DNA of 64,000 nucleotides. It comes from Dermacentor variabilis. Lineage: Eukaryota; Arthropoda; Arachnida; Ixodida; Ixodidae. The position numbers and the translations under genes are program-made. Location: contig NC_134577.1 in NCBI RefSeq assembly GCF_050947875.1, positions 67,739,139 through 67,803,138 on the forward strand, read 5' to 3'. This document shows, piece by piece, positions 23,201 through 33,552 of this stretch. Within the stretch, counting starts at the first letter, position 1, and each line of letters opens with the position of its first letter. Below the pieces are notes generated by a model that was not told the origin of the DNA, searched no databases, and worked only from the letters and a program-made list of their open reading frames with translations.

Positions 23201-24255
23201 TCGGGCTGCGTCGCGTATATCGTTCCGCCACCCCCTCCCCCCAATCCTCAAGCGCCTTCCCCGCAAGGTTTTAGTCAAGCCTCGTATATAAGCGGACACG
23301 ACGTCAACGCGCTATGATCTGTAAGCCCGTTCCGAACTAAGCACACTACGCTACGCGAATCATCCCGAACGAAACATCCTCCTTTCCCACCACCATCCCC
23401 TTTTTCACTACCGAAACCTTGTGCGACCTCGGAGGTCCCTTGTCCGGCCTTCTCTCTCATATTTTTTTCTCCTTCTCCTTCGCTGTAGAGGGATGATCGC
23501 GATGCAGAGCGGTTTTAAGGGACCGTGGGGAATCGGGGGAGCTCGGGAGAAGTGGCCGTTCGAAAACGGATATGCAGACACGGAATATCGTATCCTGTCC
23601 TCGCTCAGAAGAAAACAGTCAAAATCAACCGAGATTTACTCGTCTAGTTTTCGTTAGCGCGCACGAGAGAGGAGCGAGATGCAGCTGGGACCGAGGGAGG
23701 AGGGAAGCGAGCAGACGAGAAAAAAAATGAAGAGGGAGAGAGAGAAAGAAGCGTGAACGAGAAATGGAAGGCGCGCGGGACAGACGACACTTACCTCAAA
23801 CTTGGCGAACATGAGGGACACCTCATCTCCGTCGTCTGCAAGGGGTCCCGGAGGAGGTCACATGAAGATTCGTGAAAGAGAAAGAAACGGGACATGGGGA
23901 ACAAGAAACAGTGGTCAGGTCGGATTCTCCATCCTTTCCTTTTTTTCATCTTTCGCAGAAAGGGAGAAGAGAGGGGCGACAGAGCGAGCAAAGTGCGGTG
24001 GGGGGAGGGGGGGGGTCTGCTACAGGCTGCACACATGCGCGCAGCCGCGGTGCTGGGCTCTCTCGAGCCGAGGCAAAAGACGAAAAGTACTGGCACACGT
24101 AGAAAGGTGTGCGCTCGCTTACCGTAGGCAATGTGCCACTCGTCGTTTTGGTAAACCCATTGGAAGTGTCTCACCGGGTTTCGCTTGGACGTCTCGCCGC
24201 TTACGTACTGTCGCAGAGAGCCCCTGAAGGAGCCCCGGACACGGCGGACGCTCAT
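8088..24255 (-). CDS. SLC4A11-like transporter gene, 5' coding part (three exons)
   Basis: Minus-strand exons 24255-24123, 23835-23795 and 8222-8088 join in frame (phase 1, then phase 0) to give 103 codons with no stop. The first exon starts at an ATG in good context (ACCATGA). The last exon reads LPMKDFGAEVRASMDVDQF and then LLLDVQETSLEGIVDKML. From memory of the family, this aligns with the human SLC4A11 N-terminal cytosolic domain around NFKEEIRAHRDLDGF and TSLDNVLRTML. SLC4A11 proteins are plasma-membrane transporters (proton/hydroxide, ammonia or borate have been proposed) with a cytosolic N-domain ahead of the membrane domain; only N-domain sequence is seen here. The second intron would be about 15.6 kb and filled with repeats. 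A missed small exon in it cannot be excluded. The rest of the gene lies below 8.1 kb or outside the window. Confidence 0.55.
8223..9616. other. Intronic stretch with a possible pogo/Tigger end
   Basis: Nothing coding was recognised. At 9150-9175 the sequence CAGTAGAATCTCGGTATACG resembles the TIR of pogo/Tigger elements (CAGT..AACCTCGTTA type). No partner end was found nearby. Confidence 0.35.
9617..9960 (-). mobile_element. LINE 3' end with ATCC-type tail
   Basis: Read on the minus strand, a short (ATCC/ATTC)n tail (plus strand GGATGGATGAATGAATG at 9620-9637) is preceded by a 3' UTR-like block with the landmark GTTGCGCCACCAAGCTC (plus strand). I recognise this block as a recurrent tick LINE 3' end. 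There is no intact ORF, and the 5' boundary is unclear. Confidence 0.4.
10467..10601 (+). mobile_element. Ruka-type SINE, left half (split by RTE)
   Basis: A tRNA-derived head has a B box GGTTCGACTCC at 10508-10518, followed by GGCGGCCGCATTGCGATGG and the Ruka body landmark TAGATTTAGGTGTACTTT. The body stops at the A-run at 10593-10601, and its continuation (CTAGGTGGTCAAAATTG) is found at 14217. The SINE was therefore interrupted by the 3.6-kb RTE insertion. Confidence 0.75.
10604..10674 (+). other. tRNA-like module at the RTE 5' end
   Basis: Contains an A-box-like TGGCGTAGAGG (10611-10621) and a perfect B box GGTTCGAATCC (10654-10664), 32 bp apart. An acceptor-like stem pairs GCGGTG with TGCCGC. 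The anticodon region carries TGC (alanine-like), but position 33 is G instead of U and the arm does not fold with a standard 7-base loop, so this is a tRNA-derived module and not a functional tRNA. It could serve as an internal RNA polymerase III promoter; that is inference. Confidence 0.65.
12097..12175 (+). repeat. 79-bp direct duplication, left copy
   Basis: RTE coding sequence (LGIGKNQMYALRDKAG...) that recurs at 12477-12555 with two substitutions. The two copies flank the foreign 270-bp block. Confidence 0.85.
12187..12456. repeat. 270-bp insert shared with the RanBP3 intron
   Basis: This 270-bp block, inside the RTE ORF, is nearly identical to 53558-53827 (a handful of substitutions by eye). 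It is bounded here by a short extra TTTACCTAAAA repeat on the left and about 20 bp of unrelated filler on the right. No terminal inverted repeats or ORF were found. It interrupts the reverse-transcriptase ORF and must be younger than the RTE insertion. Confidence 0.8.
12477..12555 (+). repeat. 79-bp direct duplication, right copy
   Basis: Second copy of the duplicated RTE segment. The RTE reading continues from here (EIVQVAEEFYRDLYS). An ordinary target-site duplication of an RTE or SINE would be far shorter. Confidence 0.85.
14157..14208 (+). repeat. (GAT)n tail of the RTE
   Basis: About 17 GAT units directly after the RTE 3' UTR (GTGGGCGTAACCAGGCTGG). The same trinucleotide tail closes the other two RTE copies in the window, so it is the element's 3' terminus. 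Confidence 0.9.
14217..14305 (+). mobile_element. Ruka-type SINE, right half
   Basis: Starts at CTAGGTGGTCAAAATTGAT, the part of the Ruka consensus expected directly after the interrupted left half, and continues through a diverged CCTCCACTACGGCG-like region towards an ATTCAATCAA end. The complete SINE at 39.2 kb shows the same order of landmarks. Confidence 0.65.
14640..14885 (-). mobile_element. tRNA-derived SINE (second family), minus
   Basis: Read on the minus strand, a tRNA-like head with a B-box-like GGGTTCGGCCC is followed by a T-rich body (TTTAATTTCATTTTTTTCC...) and a terminal part containing GCCTGTTGGCTTTCTATAA. This is a different body from Ruka. It faces another copy at 15.0 kb. 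Confidence 0.6.
15000..15240 (+). mobile_element. tRNA-derived SINE (second family), plus
   Basis: Plus-strand GGGGTTCGGTCTTCACC (B-box-like) is followed by GGCGACAAGTTATATTTTTG and the same TTTAATTTC...-type body as the neighbouring minus-strand copy, ending in a GCTTCATTGCCTGTAGGCT segment. The two copies form a facing pair about 115 bp apart. Confidence 0.55.
15575..17406 (-). pseudogene. LINE remnant: RT end, RNase H-like region, CCHC knuckle, 3' UTR
   Basis: Minus-strand order: a reverse-transcriptase catalytic box reading IYTDDICVW (17406-17395 holds YTDD); then GLQISREKCAEVAFIRK and HRFLGVGIDRNLSW; a diverged middle; RNase H-like VPGHRGIIGNDDADKAAR (near 16220); then LSRTDAARQLRILAR, REASLLCRLWLRVAF and a C-x2-C-type knuckle CDVCGCEENTDRLLCH; then the family 3' UTR ending near 15575. 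Frameshifts and stops break the frame between segments. The architecture (EN-RT-RNase H with a C-terminal knuckle) resembles the I/R1/LOA group of LINEs. It is inactive. Confidence 0.75.
17412..17512 (-). mobile_element. LINE 3' terminal fragment
   Basis: Plus-strand GA-rich tract, then GGCAGGGAAGCTAACCAG and GCTACCCTACACTGG: the complement of the LINE 3' UTR and its (CT)n tail. It abuts the RT catalytic box of the neighbouring LINE remnant, as if it had inserted there. Confidence 0.6.
17513..21300. other. AT-rich intronic stretch, nothing recognised
   Basis: Nearly 3.8 kb of AT-rich sequence in the large second intron of the SLC4A11-like gene. Open frames are short and without recognisable domains, and no TIR pair, SINE head or exon with both splice sites was found. 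Confidence 0.45.
23795..23835 (-). CDS. SLC4A11-like gene, second coding exon (41 nt)
   Basis: A 41-nt exon between a CCCCTTGCAG acceptor and a GTAAGTG donor. Joined to the first exon it reads DDDGDEVSLMFAKFE. It enters in phase 1 and leaves in phase 0, exactly what the exon at 8222 requires. The acidic run is typical of a linker ahead of a folded domain. Confidence 0.6.
24123..24255 (-). CDS. SLC4A11-like gene, first coding exon
   Basis: Begins MSVRRVRGSFRG and ends with HFQWVYQNDEWHIAY before a GTAAGC donor, leaving one base (phase 1). A second in-frame ATG at 24288 would add 11 residues; the ATG at 24255 has the better context. The basic N-terminus has no signal peptide, as expected of a cytosolic domain. 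The W-x-Y-x(4)-W-x-x-Y spacing also recalls WWE domains, which is the main alternative for this exon if it belongs to another gene. Confidence 0.6.
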
Positions 24256-25574
24256 GGTGGCTTCCCGGCCTCCGCCAGCGACCGGCATCCTCCCCGGGCG
24301 CAACCCCCTTCCGAGCGACGGCGGAGGCGGCCCTCAATCGATGCGACCCCGAGCGCCCCGTCGTACGCGCCGGCAGCGCCAGCATTCGGCGCCTCGCTGG
24401 CTACTCTCTTGCTTATTTCGCCTTCTCGAAGCTGCCCCGAGTCGATGCAGGACTAGTGACGCCACCAGGGCCTCCGAAGAACGTCCTGGGAGAGCCAGAA
24501 GAGGGGAGAGGGGGCTCCAAAACGGGAAAGAGGAAAGTACCGAAGTAGGCGGCGCTCGCTTCGACAGCGTGACAACTGGTCAAGAGACGCGGGCACCTGA
24601 AAGGTGTCTGCGAGCGCTTGTAATGATGCGCCCCAATTTTCAAACGCTACAAACGCAAAACTACATTTCAAAGCGAGGTGGACCGTCCCTTTCAGACATC
24701 TTTTTTTTTTTTTGCCTACCACGTGTACCTTTGTCCATAACGCCAATAAGGCATGCATTCTTGCCCTAACGACCGCCCAGTCTGCAAGATGAAGTGACGC
24801 TCGTTGTTAGAAACCGGCTCCCTTTGGACGTGGAATGCCCTGCGCTGCCATCCAGACCTAGACGCACCATCCCACTCCGCACCGTCCGTTTCCGCAAGGA
24901 AGAGAGCAGACGAAGTTGGCGAACCCCGAGGAGTTTTCGGTCAGAAAGGGACGCAAAACGAGGCAGATTCTGAGCATTGTTTACATGCACGTGATTGTCT
25001 CAATCCTAACAGCGGCGGCAAAGTGCGCCGTACAGGTGCTTTCAGTACTGGAGCGGCTTATATGAAGCCCAACAGTGGACACTTGGAAAGCTCGCATTGC
25101 ATGTAGTGACTCTCCTGAGAGTGCCAGCTGGCAGTTAATCCGTTGCGGCTCATAAACTTCTGTCAGCTTTTGGAACATCTCTTGTAGCGTACGCGGTCAC
25201 AGTCTACATGCGTAACACTCTTCATTGAGGGACGTTCTAGGACTTTTGCACACTTAAAAAGTGGGCCGGCTTCATTGACACTTCTGCAGGCTTATGAATC
25301 TAGGGCCTCTCTAACTTATCCTCATCATGACACATCCCCTATTTCCGTCTCCCATCATATTTTTCTGGTACAGAGGCAACTTAGAACAGGCCTTCCTTTG
25401 AAAAACATTTCGCGTATTTTAGTCGAACAGTTACAACGATAGCTATTAGAGAAACTTTTCAGCTGAAATTGGGGCGTCATAGGATGTTCTGACCGCATGG
25501 TGTCATTCATGAAGTTCCGTGCTGATGACGCTCAGGGCCAACATGACTTCACGATAACTACTGTGCAAAATATT

Positions 25575-25650
25575 TACAAGAGAGGGAGAAGGTAAAAAAA
25601 ATTCGGGGAGGCCAAGCAGACGCGCGTCCAGTTTGCGACCCTATGCAGTA
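25575..25650 (-). mobile_element. Degenerate LINE 3' tail fragment
   Basis: Plus-strand order GAGAGGGAGAAGG, CGGGGAGGCCAAGCAGACG and TTTGCGACCCTATGCAG follows the complement of the LINE 3' UTR seen at 15.6, 31.3 and 40.3 kb, but is more diverged. Confidence 0.45.
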
Positions 25651-27859
25651 AGAAGTGATTTTAGAGACGAAAAGAAATACAAGAAGAAAGACAGTGAAGG
25701 TGCGAGAATGCGGAGGTGAACACCCGGGCAATAGGCGAAGGAGGTGAGAACACTTGCCAAGTTAGTAGAGTTCGCGTTAAAACAAACAGCGCGGTAGAGA
25801 CTCGAAGTTGAGTGACACGTCACAAGTGCTCAGCGATCTACAGATTTATTTCAGAAAATCGATTAATGCACATGTCGTACTTCGCACGCTGGAAACAGCA
25901 CACATGCACCTGCATGTGTCGTAAGATTAAAAAAAAGAAACTTTACGCAGATCCAACGCACATTTTTGAATCTATGTTAAGCGACACTTTTGGGGAGAGA
26001 CCTAATCAAATGCTGTAAATTTTCCCATTTGATTCCTGCGTCTTTGGCGTAAAAGAAACAGACACAATGCGATCGTCTCAAACTGCAATTTGGCGTTGGC
26101 GCGATACAAGCATACATTCGACTGTAGCCTAACAGTTAGGGCATCGGGTTGCCGTGCTGGGCAGCGGCAACTAGATGGGGGACTGCAAAATAATCACACC
26201 GTCGGGCACGTAATTGACTTTTCCTTTAAGTATGAGCTATTCGGCAGGAGAGCAGCAATACCTACCAGCCATAGTCAAGAAAACCCGGGAGTGTTCACAA
26301 AAAGAAGGTTCGCTTTATTAAGTGCGGAATAAATGTGACCTAGCAGTAGCCGCACTCAACGTACTCTACGAACGAAGTGTACCGTATAGCGATCGTGATT
26401 TGGCTACGGAATAAGTAAATCATTTATATATTGCTAAAGGTGCAGTGAACACAGAACAGTAGGCATAAGAAAAAGCGCACGCTGTTGAAAAGCTTTTCCA
26501 CCAGTCACAACACTCGATAAAAAAGAAAAAAAAAACAAGCAGTAGTGACTCCTTGACTCCGTATAGATGACGTCATTAAGAACTCATACTGCAGTGGGCA
26601 AAGCACCAGGCTACCTTGAACCTTCCCCTGCGGTCACTTGGAGTCAGGTTACGGATCACGACGACTCGGGCAGCGCTTCCGACCGCAGCGCCGCCATATT
26701 GACTGCCAGCGTACTCTAGCGGCAACGGCGCCACCTGACCCGCGCGGTGCGCGGAAGCCGCACTATCTGTTTTCATGGCCACCGCGCCGGCGACGCGGCC
26801 GTTTGCGCCTGCCACGACGGGCGCGTGTGTGCGTGCTCTGAGTGTGCCGTGAAACGCGCCAGGTCGAATCGAGCGCAGACGCAGCACGTGCTCCCGACGC
26901 TGCGGATATGTTGCACGTCCGACTGCGACGCTCGGAACTTACGTGACGAGGTTCCTTCAAGAACTCACGGGGATGCTAACGTTTCAGCGTGGCTCAATTT
27001 CCGTAACTCTGTCCCAGATGCGCGATACTAATAGGATGCTGAAACGGCACGTACCCCTCACTCTGAAGCTCAGAATGGTGAAAAAAAAATAAATATTTTC
27101 CCACTCATAAATGCGTGCATTAAATTCCAGCAGACAAATAAACATGTATAATTACTCTCTTCTTGGCATTTATACTTTTTGTCGCATGATACTCGAGCGA
27201 AGAAACGCAACAGCACAACACTCGCTCATGTGTTACTGTAAAGCGTGCTTTGCCACATAAATACTTAGCTTGTGGCATAGACAACAAATAGGGAAAAATA
27301 TTGAGGTGAAGCCAACAATAGGCAACAATAGTTTCATTACTCGGGACGTCTCAAAAGACAGCTGGTCTCTTTCTATCTCACTCTCGCTTTTGAAGCTTTA
27401 TTTCTCATTAGGCGTTTATGTTTGTTAGATATTACGCAAATTACATTGTTGTCTCTAAGACGCCGAAAAACGGCAATTCTCGTGATGTGTTTTTTTATTG
27501 TTGCATTTCGAACATATGTACAATTATTCGCGCCTTATTCCGCCGGTGAGTGGCAAAATTTTGGCGCAGGATTGCGCCGGAAAATCGAAATGACCTGCCG
27601 TAGCCTGATCCTCATAAAGTAAAACCAAATAAGAGGTTTCGTTAATCTAAAAGTAGCCCGACACAGGTTAGACAAATCACACCATATTCCTCCTTTGAAT
27701 CAAATGTATTCTATGTGTATTTTATAAATTATATTCTTACATATATCTAAAAACATTGCTGACTTTGTTGAATGTGCTGCGTAAAAGAAATGGTTAGTGT
27801 CCTTTCAGTCACGAATTATGATATAACTCAAACGAGTTAAAAGGTAAAGAAAACTGCGA
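25651..27859. other. Non-coding stretch with a GC-rich island
   Basis: No supported gene. 26570-27000 is GC-rich and contains GCCGCCATATTG (a YY1-like motif, minus strand CAAGATGGC-type related), which might mark a promoter or 5' exon, but no splice-consistent coding exon was found. A degenerate tRNA-like segment may lie at 26110-26200. Confidence 0.35.
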
Positions 27860-29760
27860 AAACCTTGGATGACAAATGAGTGTTATGGATTGATTAAGAA
27901 AAGGGTTTTTTTATTTTCCAGAATTGTAAAAACAAAGATACGGAACGATCTTTCTGATTTTAAAGATATTACAAATCACGCGATGCAATTTTTGCGCATA
28001 ACGAAAGATACCTACCCTGAAAACCTTCTTAATGAAAGACTTGGTAATAGCGATTAAGTCTGGCGAGAAATCAGTACTCTTGAACAGCGGTTCCCCTCGA
28101 AAAAAAATGAGCCTGATATAAACAATGATAACACCCTTATAAAGGATAAAGAATTAGCGCATATGTTTAATACATATTTTACAACTCTAGTCTCACCACA
28201 ATCTAATGTAGAGCGTGATGCAGTAAAACCATCCTTAGATTCTCCAAACTCGAAAACGGCATTCCTAGAATGAACAACAACTTCCGAAAAATATACTCAA
28301 CTTTTACATGTCTAAGAAATAGCAGGTCTTTTGACATTGATGAAATAGAAATTAGGCCCAATAAATATATTCTTGACAACTTTTCAACAGTACTTTCGTT
28401 CCTCTTTAACATTTGTCTATCCACGGTATACTTTCCTTGAGAATATGCAACGTGCCAGAGTAACTGTAATATTTAAATCCAGGGACAGGAATAGCTTCTC
28501 AAATTACAGTCCGATGTCTGCCTTACGTGTCCTCTTCGAAGGCTTAGAAAAAATTATACGCAAATGAGTTTCACATTACTGTGAAAAACACTCCTATCTC
28601 CCCAGCAGTATAGTTTTCGCCGTAGCATATCAACTGAACTAGCGTTAACTAAGAAATAACCTATTCTTAACGGTTTCGAAAATAAATTTCTCACCCTAGG
28701 CATATAGATATTGATTTTTCGAAGGCATTCGGTAGAATAAATCATAATATATTAGCCGTTAAACTTGAGCATTATGGACGGCGGAGTGCTTCGCTTGACC
28801 TTTTAAACTCGTACTGAAAACACAAAAAGAAGTGTATTGCAACTGATGAAAATCATTCCTCTTCGTTAGAAATAACGTCTGGAATTTCGTGGGGAAGAAT
28901 ACTGGGCCACTACTATTTAATATTTATCTAGATGACCTAAGGAGGCTGAATAAACCGTGCCTAGTGCGTCATGTAGACGGATGACACTGCCCTCTTTTTC
29001 CAGTTTACTAACGTTCGGGAATTAGCTCACTTAGCGAGTATTACATTACAACCATTATTAGTATGGACAAACATAAATTGCCTAGAAATTAACGCCTCCA
29101 AAGCTATAGCTCTTCTGTTTATACATGCGCGAAGTCGTAACCTCAGTCTATACCTATAGGATCAGAAAATGTAGAACTGGTGCAGGAGGTCAAGACTTTG
29201 GGCGTGGTTTTTAATCAGCACATGAACTGGAACGCACATGTCGTGTCGTGTTGCGAAATATTCGGCAAAAGCCTGTGGTCTAGCATACAAATTTCGGCAG
29301 CTACTTTCGCGCAAGGTTGAATTGCTAATTTATAATGTTATGTTTGTCCCTCATATAAATTATTGTAACCTTGTTTGGGGAAATACACCACAAATCAACA
29401 TTAGCGAACTCCTTTTATTGAACAAGAAGTCAATTTGCCATATTGCAATTGCTTCTTAGGACGCGCACACACACAAGCTGTTTACCACGCTGAACGTGAT
29501 TCCTCTGCAACACATTCTCCAGTTTGATCTTATTATGATATGCAAGCACGCTTTGAAATTTAATAATAAACTTTTTTTCTAATGTCATGTAATCTCAGAA
29601 AACCTCACGGAAGCAGATGTAATATTAGGAGCAAAGACCAAAGGTGAATACCTTTCTAACGCACAAGCCATACGTTAAATAGACTAGAACACTGCATGCC
29701 CATTTACTTAGGTAGAATACTTAGGGTAGAATATTTGATACAGAGGCATGGTCGGACTCT
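27860..29760 (+). pseudogene. CR1/Jockey-like LINE remnant
   Basis: Plus-strand pieces in the correct order: a pre-RT region (TNECYGLIKKRVFLFSRIVK), RT box NSFSNYSPMSALRV, IDFSKAFGRINHNIL, ITSGIS...GRILGPLLFNIYLDDL, a catalytic box that now reads stop-TDD-TALF in one frame (near 28970), and C-terminal INYCNLVWGNTPQINISELLLLNKK. Multiple stops and indels separate them. The motifs match CR1/Jockey-type elements and differ from the RTE and RNase H-bearing LINEs in this window. The 5' endonuclease is not visible. Confidence 0.75.
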
Positions 29761-29884
29761 CCATTGAAATAAAGTTAAGGTAGTAGGAAACTGCTTAGTT
29801 CACGTTCTTTCATGTCCTCGTAATTTCGGAAGACATAAATATCGACTTATTAAACAGACTGCGCTCTCGCAGTTCTCGGGGGAA

Positions 29885-30480
29885 AAAAAAAGATGAAGCA
29901 CTAGGATGTGCAGCACCAGCAGGCGGGATTAGCCTGACATGCTTACAGCTGGCGATTGTCCCGCCTGAGCATTTCGTACGTTGCCATCAACGGTGTGTCT
30001 CGAAGAAATACAATTAAGAGTCGTAGAACTGTGTTCCTGATTGCTGCGGGCCCTTTTATAGGGAGCACTACGTCTCCGTAGTTAGCCTGTGTAAGACCCC
30101 TCTTTGGTGTAGGCTGTTAAGCAATGCCTTTGTTTCCGCGCTGAGCTGCGTATATTACCAGACGAGGTATTTTTACGTCATCGATCCCTCTACACAAGGT
30201 ACAAAGCGGTGAGGCGGGTCGACCACTTTTAAATAACCAAGCCTGAGTGCAAGCGTATATAGTTGGCTTTAACGCTATACAGTAAGAAAGCTTCATCACG
30301 GGTAAGTCCTTTAATCACACAGTCTTGATGTGATGTTCTGTGGAGCGCCCGAAAATGATCGCAGATTGCTTCCTTAGTTTGCTGCGAATTCTTCGGGGTC
30401 ACAATTTTTGGAGCCCACGATAGCGCTTCGCGGGCTAGAGCTTCAGCTTTCTCATTGCCTTCAATTCCATGACCCCGGCA
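29885..30480 (-). pseudogene. RNase H-bearing LINE C-terminal remnant
   Basis: Minus strand: a PGHGIEGNEKAEALAREALS-like RNase H end can be followed across a frameshift near 30470, then HRTSHQDCVIKGLTRDEAF, YSVKANYIRL, an AWLFKSGRPASPLCTLC knuckle start and IDDV. It belongs to a different lineage from the 15.6-kb LINE (different spacing and knuckle). It is broken. Confidence 0.6.
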
Positions 30481-30499
30481 GCAGGGTGTTCAAGGTGAA

Positions 30500-31210
30500 G
30501 TTTCACTGAATCCCGTCACACGTTGGAGTTGAATCACCCGCCGCTCTGAGAACGTGTGCGTTGTTTATTGGCTGGAGGCATTACGACGAATTATTTGACC
30601 ATAGCTGACTGACCACGAAACCTCGAACATCCTGAACGACATGCATGGTTGTAACTTTAGTAAAGCGGTCGTGCGCCGTTGCAATACCCGGCAGTCTGCA
30701 GTAAACTGAAGTTGCGATGGGTGAGAAGAGGAATCAATTGACCCACGCGTCAATGCCCGAGGTTTCTTCGTTGGCACTGCAGGACAGAACTGGCAAAAAA
30801 CAGTAGCCTTCTCAGATGTGTACATTGGGACTTAAGGTGATGGTCAGTGACAGGTCAAGAACGCAGAGACAAGTTGCGTTTACATGAATGCGACCGCAGC
30901 GTGTCGCAATCTTTAGCGCATAGCGGCGGTTACTATGCGACGGCAATTACACTTGTTGAATTACCCATTCGCCCGAAACAAGACGGAATCGGTTTCTGGC
31001 TATTTGCATTCAGCCAGTGAGTGGGACAGAGCTCACAGCGACAGCCATCTCTCCGTCTCAGTGCAAATGCGCCTGCGTTTCCGTGCGCAACGAGAGACGA
31101 CATTAACCCGTCTCGAACTATGCCCTCCTCGGTCGCATCAATGCGATTTGTCTTCTTAGCGCACCCTTAACGTGAATGCGACACGCTGGAAATGTGATGC
31201 GATGCGCCCG
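30500..31210. other. Non-coding stretch with repeated GAATGCGAC motif
   Basis: The motif GTGAATGCGACACGC (31169-31183) echoes ATGAATGCGACCGCAGCG (30884-30901) in direct orientation. Nothing else was identified. Confidence 0.35.
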
Positions 31211-31870
31211 GTTGTCGCGTCCGTGCAAGAGAGAGAGAGAGAGAGAGAGAGAAATGCAAAGGAAACGCAGGGAGGCTAACCAGAGATTATCTCCAGTGGG
31301 CTACCCTGTGCAGGGGGAGGGGCAAACGGATGCTATAGGTGAGAGAAAAAAAAAGGAATTTAAAACAATCGCACTCACACACATGCGCACACGCACACGC
31401 ACACGCACACACGCACGATACAGAACTGTTTCTGTGGGCACTGTCACGTAGTCTGCGAAGGCATTCCTACTGTTACAATGTGTCAGCATCCAATCCTACG
31501 TCACACAGTGTACAGTCCCAATTTGTCACAAAGTCCCGTGTCTTTTAAGTGACGCCGCAGTGCCTTCATAGCGGATCGCATTGATGTTCGCGTAGGCCAA
31601 TTTCCAAGGATGTTGTCTTCCGCTATTGGGCGCTTGTCCAGTTGGTCCAGGGTAGCTGAGAGGGCTGCTCTTTGCGAGTCGAAGCGATGGCACTCACATA
31701 GGGATTGTTTCGTTGCACCCGCAGAAGTCACAAAGTGGGCTGTTGGTCATTCCGGTAAGAAAGGAATACGCATTTGAAAATGCTACGCCAAGCCATAGAC
31801 GGACTAGAAGGGTGCAGTTACGTCGTGGAAGGTCGGGCGGAATACGGAGCTGTAAAAAAAAAATGTAAGC
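31211..31870 (-). pseudogene. 5'-truncated LINE, knuckle region and 3' UTR
   Basis: Minus strand: LPRRNCTLLVRLWLGVAFSNAY, then CDFCGCNET (knuckle), a frameshift, then DQLDKRPIAEDNILGNW and KALRRHLKDTGLCDKL, a stop, and the family 3' UTR (plus strand GGGAGGCTAACCAG, GGCTACCCTGTGCAGG) ending in a GA/CT tail at 31228-31252. Same family as the copies at 5.4, 15.6 and 40.3 kb. Confidence 0.75.
31228..31252. repeat. (GA)n tract
   Basis: Twelve GA units forming the tail of the adjoining minus-strand LINE. Confidence 0.85.
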
Positions 31871-33552
31871 ATCTGTGCAAAAGCCGCCAAAGGAAACGTG
31901 TGGTGCCTGCAACAATGAATCGTCTCGTCTATTGTCGTATTCTCGTTGCTTATATACGTTGTAACCGTGTACCCGTCTTCGCCTTGCTCGCGCGCTTGCT
32001 CGTAGCGAAATCTCATAGCGTGACGGCATCGGCTAGCTGGTTACTCAGGTTCAGGCGGGAACGGCTTTGCACGTGATCATGACTCGCTAAGCATAGATGT
32101 GCTTTGACAGCCACAAGCATTCTTCTTGGGTAGGGCAACCTAAAATAATTTGATTTGATTTGTGTATCCTTGCGTACTCTACTTAGGTTGTGTGCTGCTT
32201 TTAGGACTATGGCATAAGTCTGTGCGCGCATAACAGTGTTTTTTGTTGTACGTTTTGCACGGACATCTATTATGCAGGTGGGTACATGTAGGACGCTTCT
32301 TCTAGTCACATATTATTTTTCTTTGTGATACTTGCGTTTTTCTTGTTTCATTTCCTCGTATATTTAGTATATGTTTCCGCGTCCATGTCATTAGCGCTGT
32401 TCCTTCCTGAGCTGCAGCGATACATTCCACCCTGATGGAGGAGATAGGGAGGGTCGTATATTTAGTATATGTTTCTGTGTCTATGTCATTAGCGCTGCTC
32501 CCGCCTGAACTGTAGCGAAACTTCCAACCATGATGGAGGAGGTAGGGAGGGGGGGGGAGGACGCAGAGCATTTTGTTTCGTCAAATGCGAGCGACATCCG
32601 TTGTGGCGGGATCAGCCGGGCCCCCGTTCGTTCAGTGTTTCGAGCTGCATCGCCTTGGTGGAGGCGCGCGCTCGCACACTGGAAGGGTCCGTAGTGTTGG
32701 CGTGGGAGTACTTAGTAGAGGAAGCCAGGCGAAGCTCGTCCCTAATCCCGCACTCGAACAAATGACCCATTTTTTTTTTGTTGTTGTTGTTGCTACGAAG
32801 CGTGTTTTTCGTGTCTCTACTCGAGAAATATTGACGCTTTGTGCGGACGAGGTGCTGCTGCCACGGCGTGCTCATGGTTGCTGGACAAATTGATATTTTT
32901 TACGCTCCTCGCTGGTGGCACTTGTATGGACGCTATATTCTGAAGCGCCAGTGGGAGCAAAAGGTGCGCGGGTCGGGCATGTGCTTTTTTTTTTTTTTTC
33001 GTGAAGGGGTCGGGAGCAGGGGACTTTTCCAGCAATCTCTTCTTCAATCATATCACTAATAAATCACGAAATAAACAACGGCCGACAAAGAGAAGACACA
33101 CGAAAACGACAAAACGAGTGTTCTCTTTCAGCTTGTTTATTTCACTCAGTGTTGGGAAATGACTTTGAGGCAACAAAATCAATTCGGCGTACTTCAGTCC
33201 TAACTTGTCACTGCCTACAGTAGTCGGCACTGGTAAGCAGCAGTGCGCTATAAGCAGAGACGGTGATATCAAGCTCATGCAGATTGCTCTCCCCGTAATT
33301 GACGAGAGATATGCATCTAAAATAAGTCCACCACTTCAAGAAACCTCCATGTTTGGGCACTTGGAAACACTCGTAGAGGCAAAATATGCACCAAAATTGC
33401 CATTCTTTAAAAAAAGACAAGCATAAGCGCCTGCAACGGGAAGTGACAGAGAACTTTGAGTTCCTCTCGGGGGACAAAAAAACGTTGTACCAAGTGTCTC
33501 GTGTGACGCACTATAGGCGTTGCTAATCAATTCAAGCGCGGCGACGCTCACA
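31871..33552. other. Non-coding stretch with a local duplication
   Basis: Two similar segments (about 32352-32455 and 32456-32560) share ATTTAGTATATGTTTC, GTCATTAGCGCTG and TGATGGAGGAG...AGGGAGGG in the same order, giving a degenerate tandem duplication with a unit of about 105 bp. No gene was recognised. Confidence 0.5.

Larger units (their letters stand above)
21300..24800. promoter_or_regulatory. GC-rich block around the first SLC4A11-like exons
   Basis: CpG-rich sequence with C, G and GA runs, in clear contrast to the AT-rich DNA on both sides. The minus-strand first exons (23795-24255) lie inside it, so 24256-24800 is the likely core promoter/5' UTR region of that gene. A plus-strand TATATAAGC at 23285-23293 would fit a separate or bidirectional promoter. 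Many overlapping open frames here follow from composition and were not annotated. Confidence 0.45.

Noticed and set aside
22907..23299. 130-codon minus-strand frames in the GC-rich block
   Set aside because: Several mutually overlapping frames end in poly-S/V tracts from a GAC/GAA repeat. Nothing conserved.
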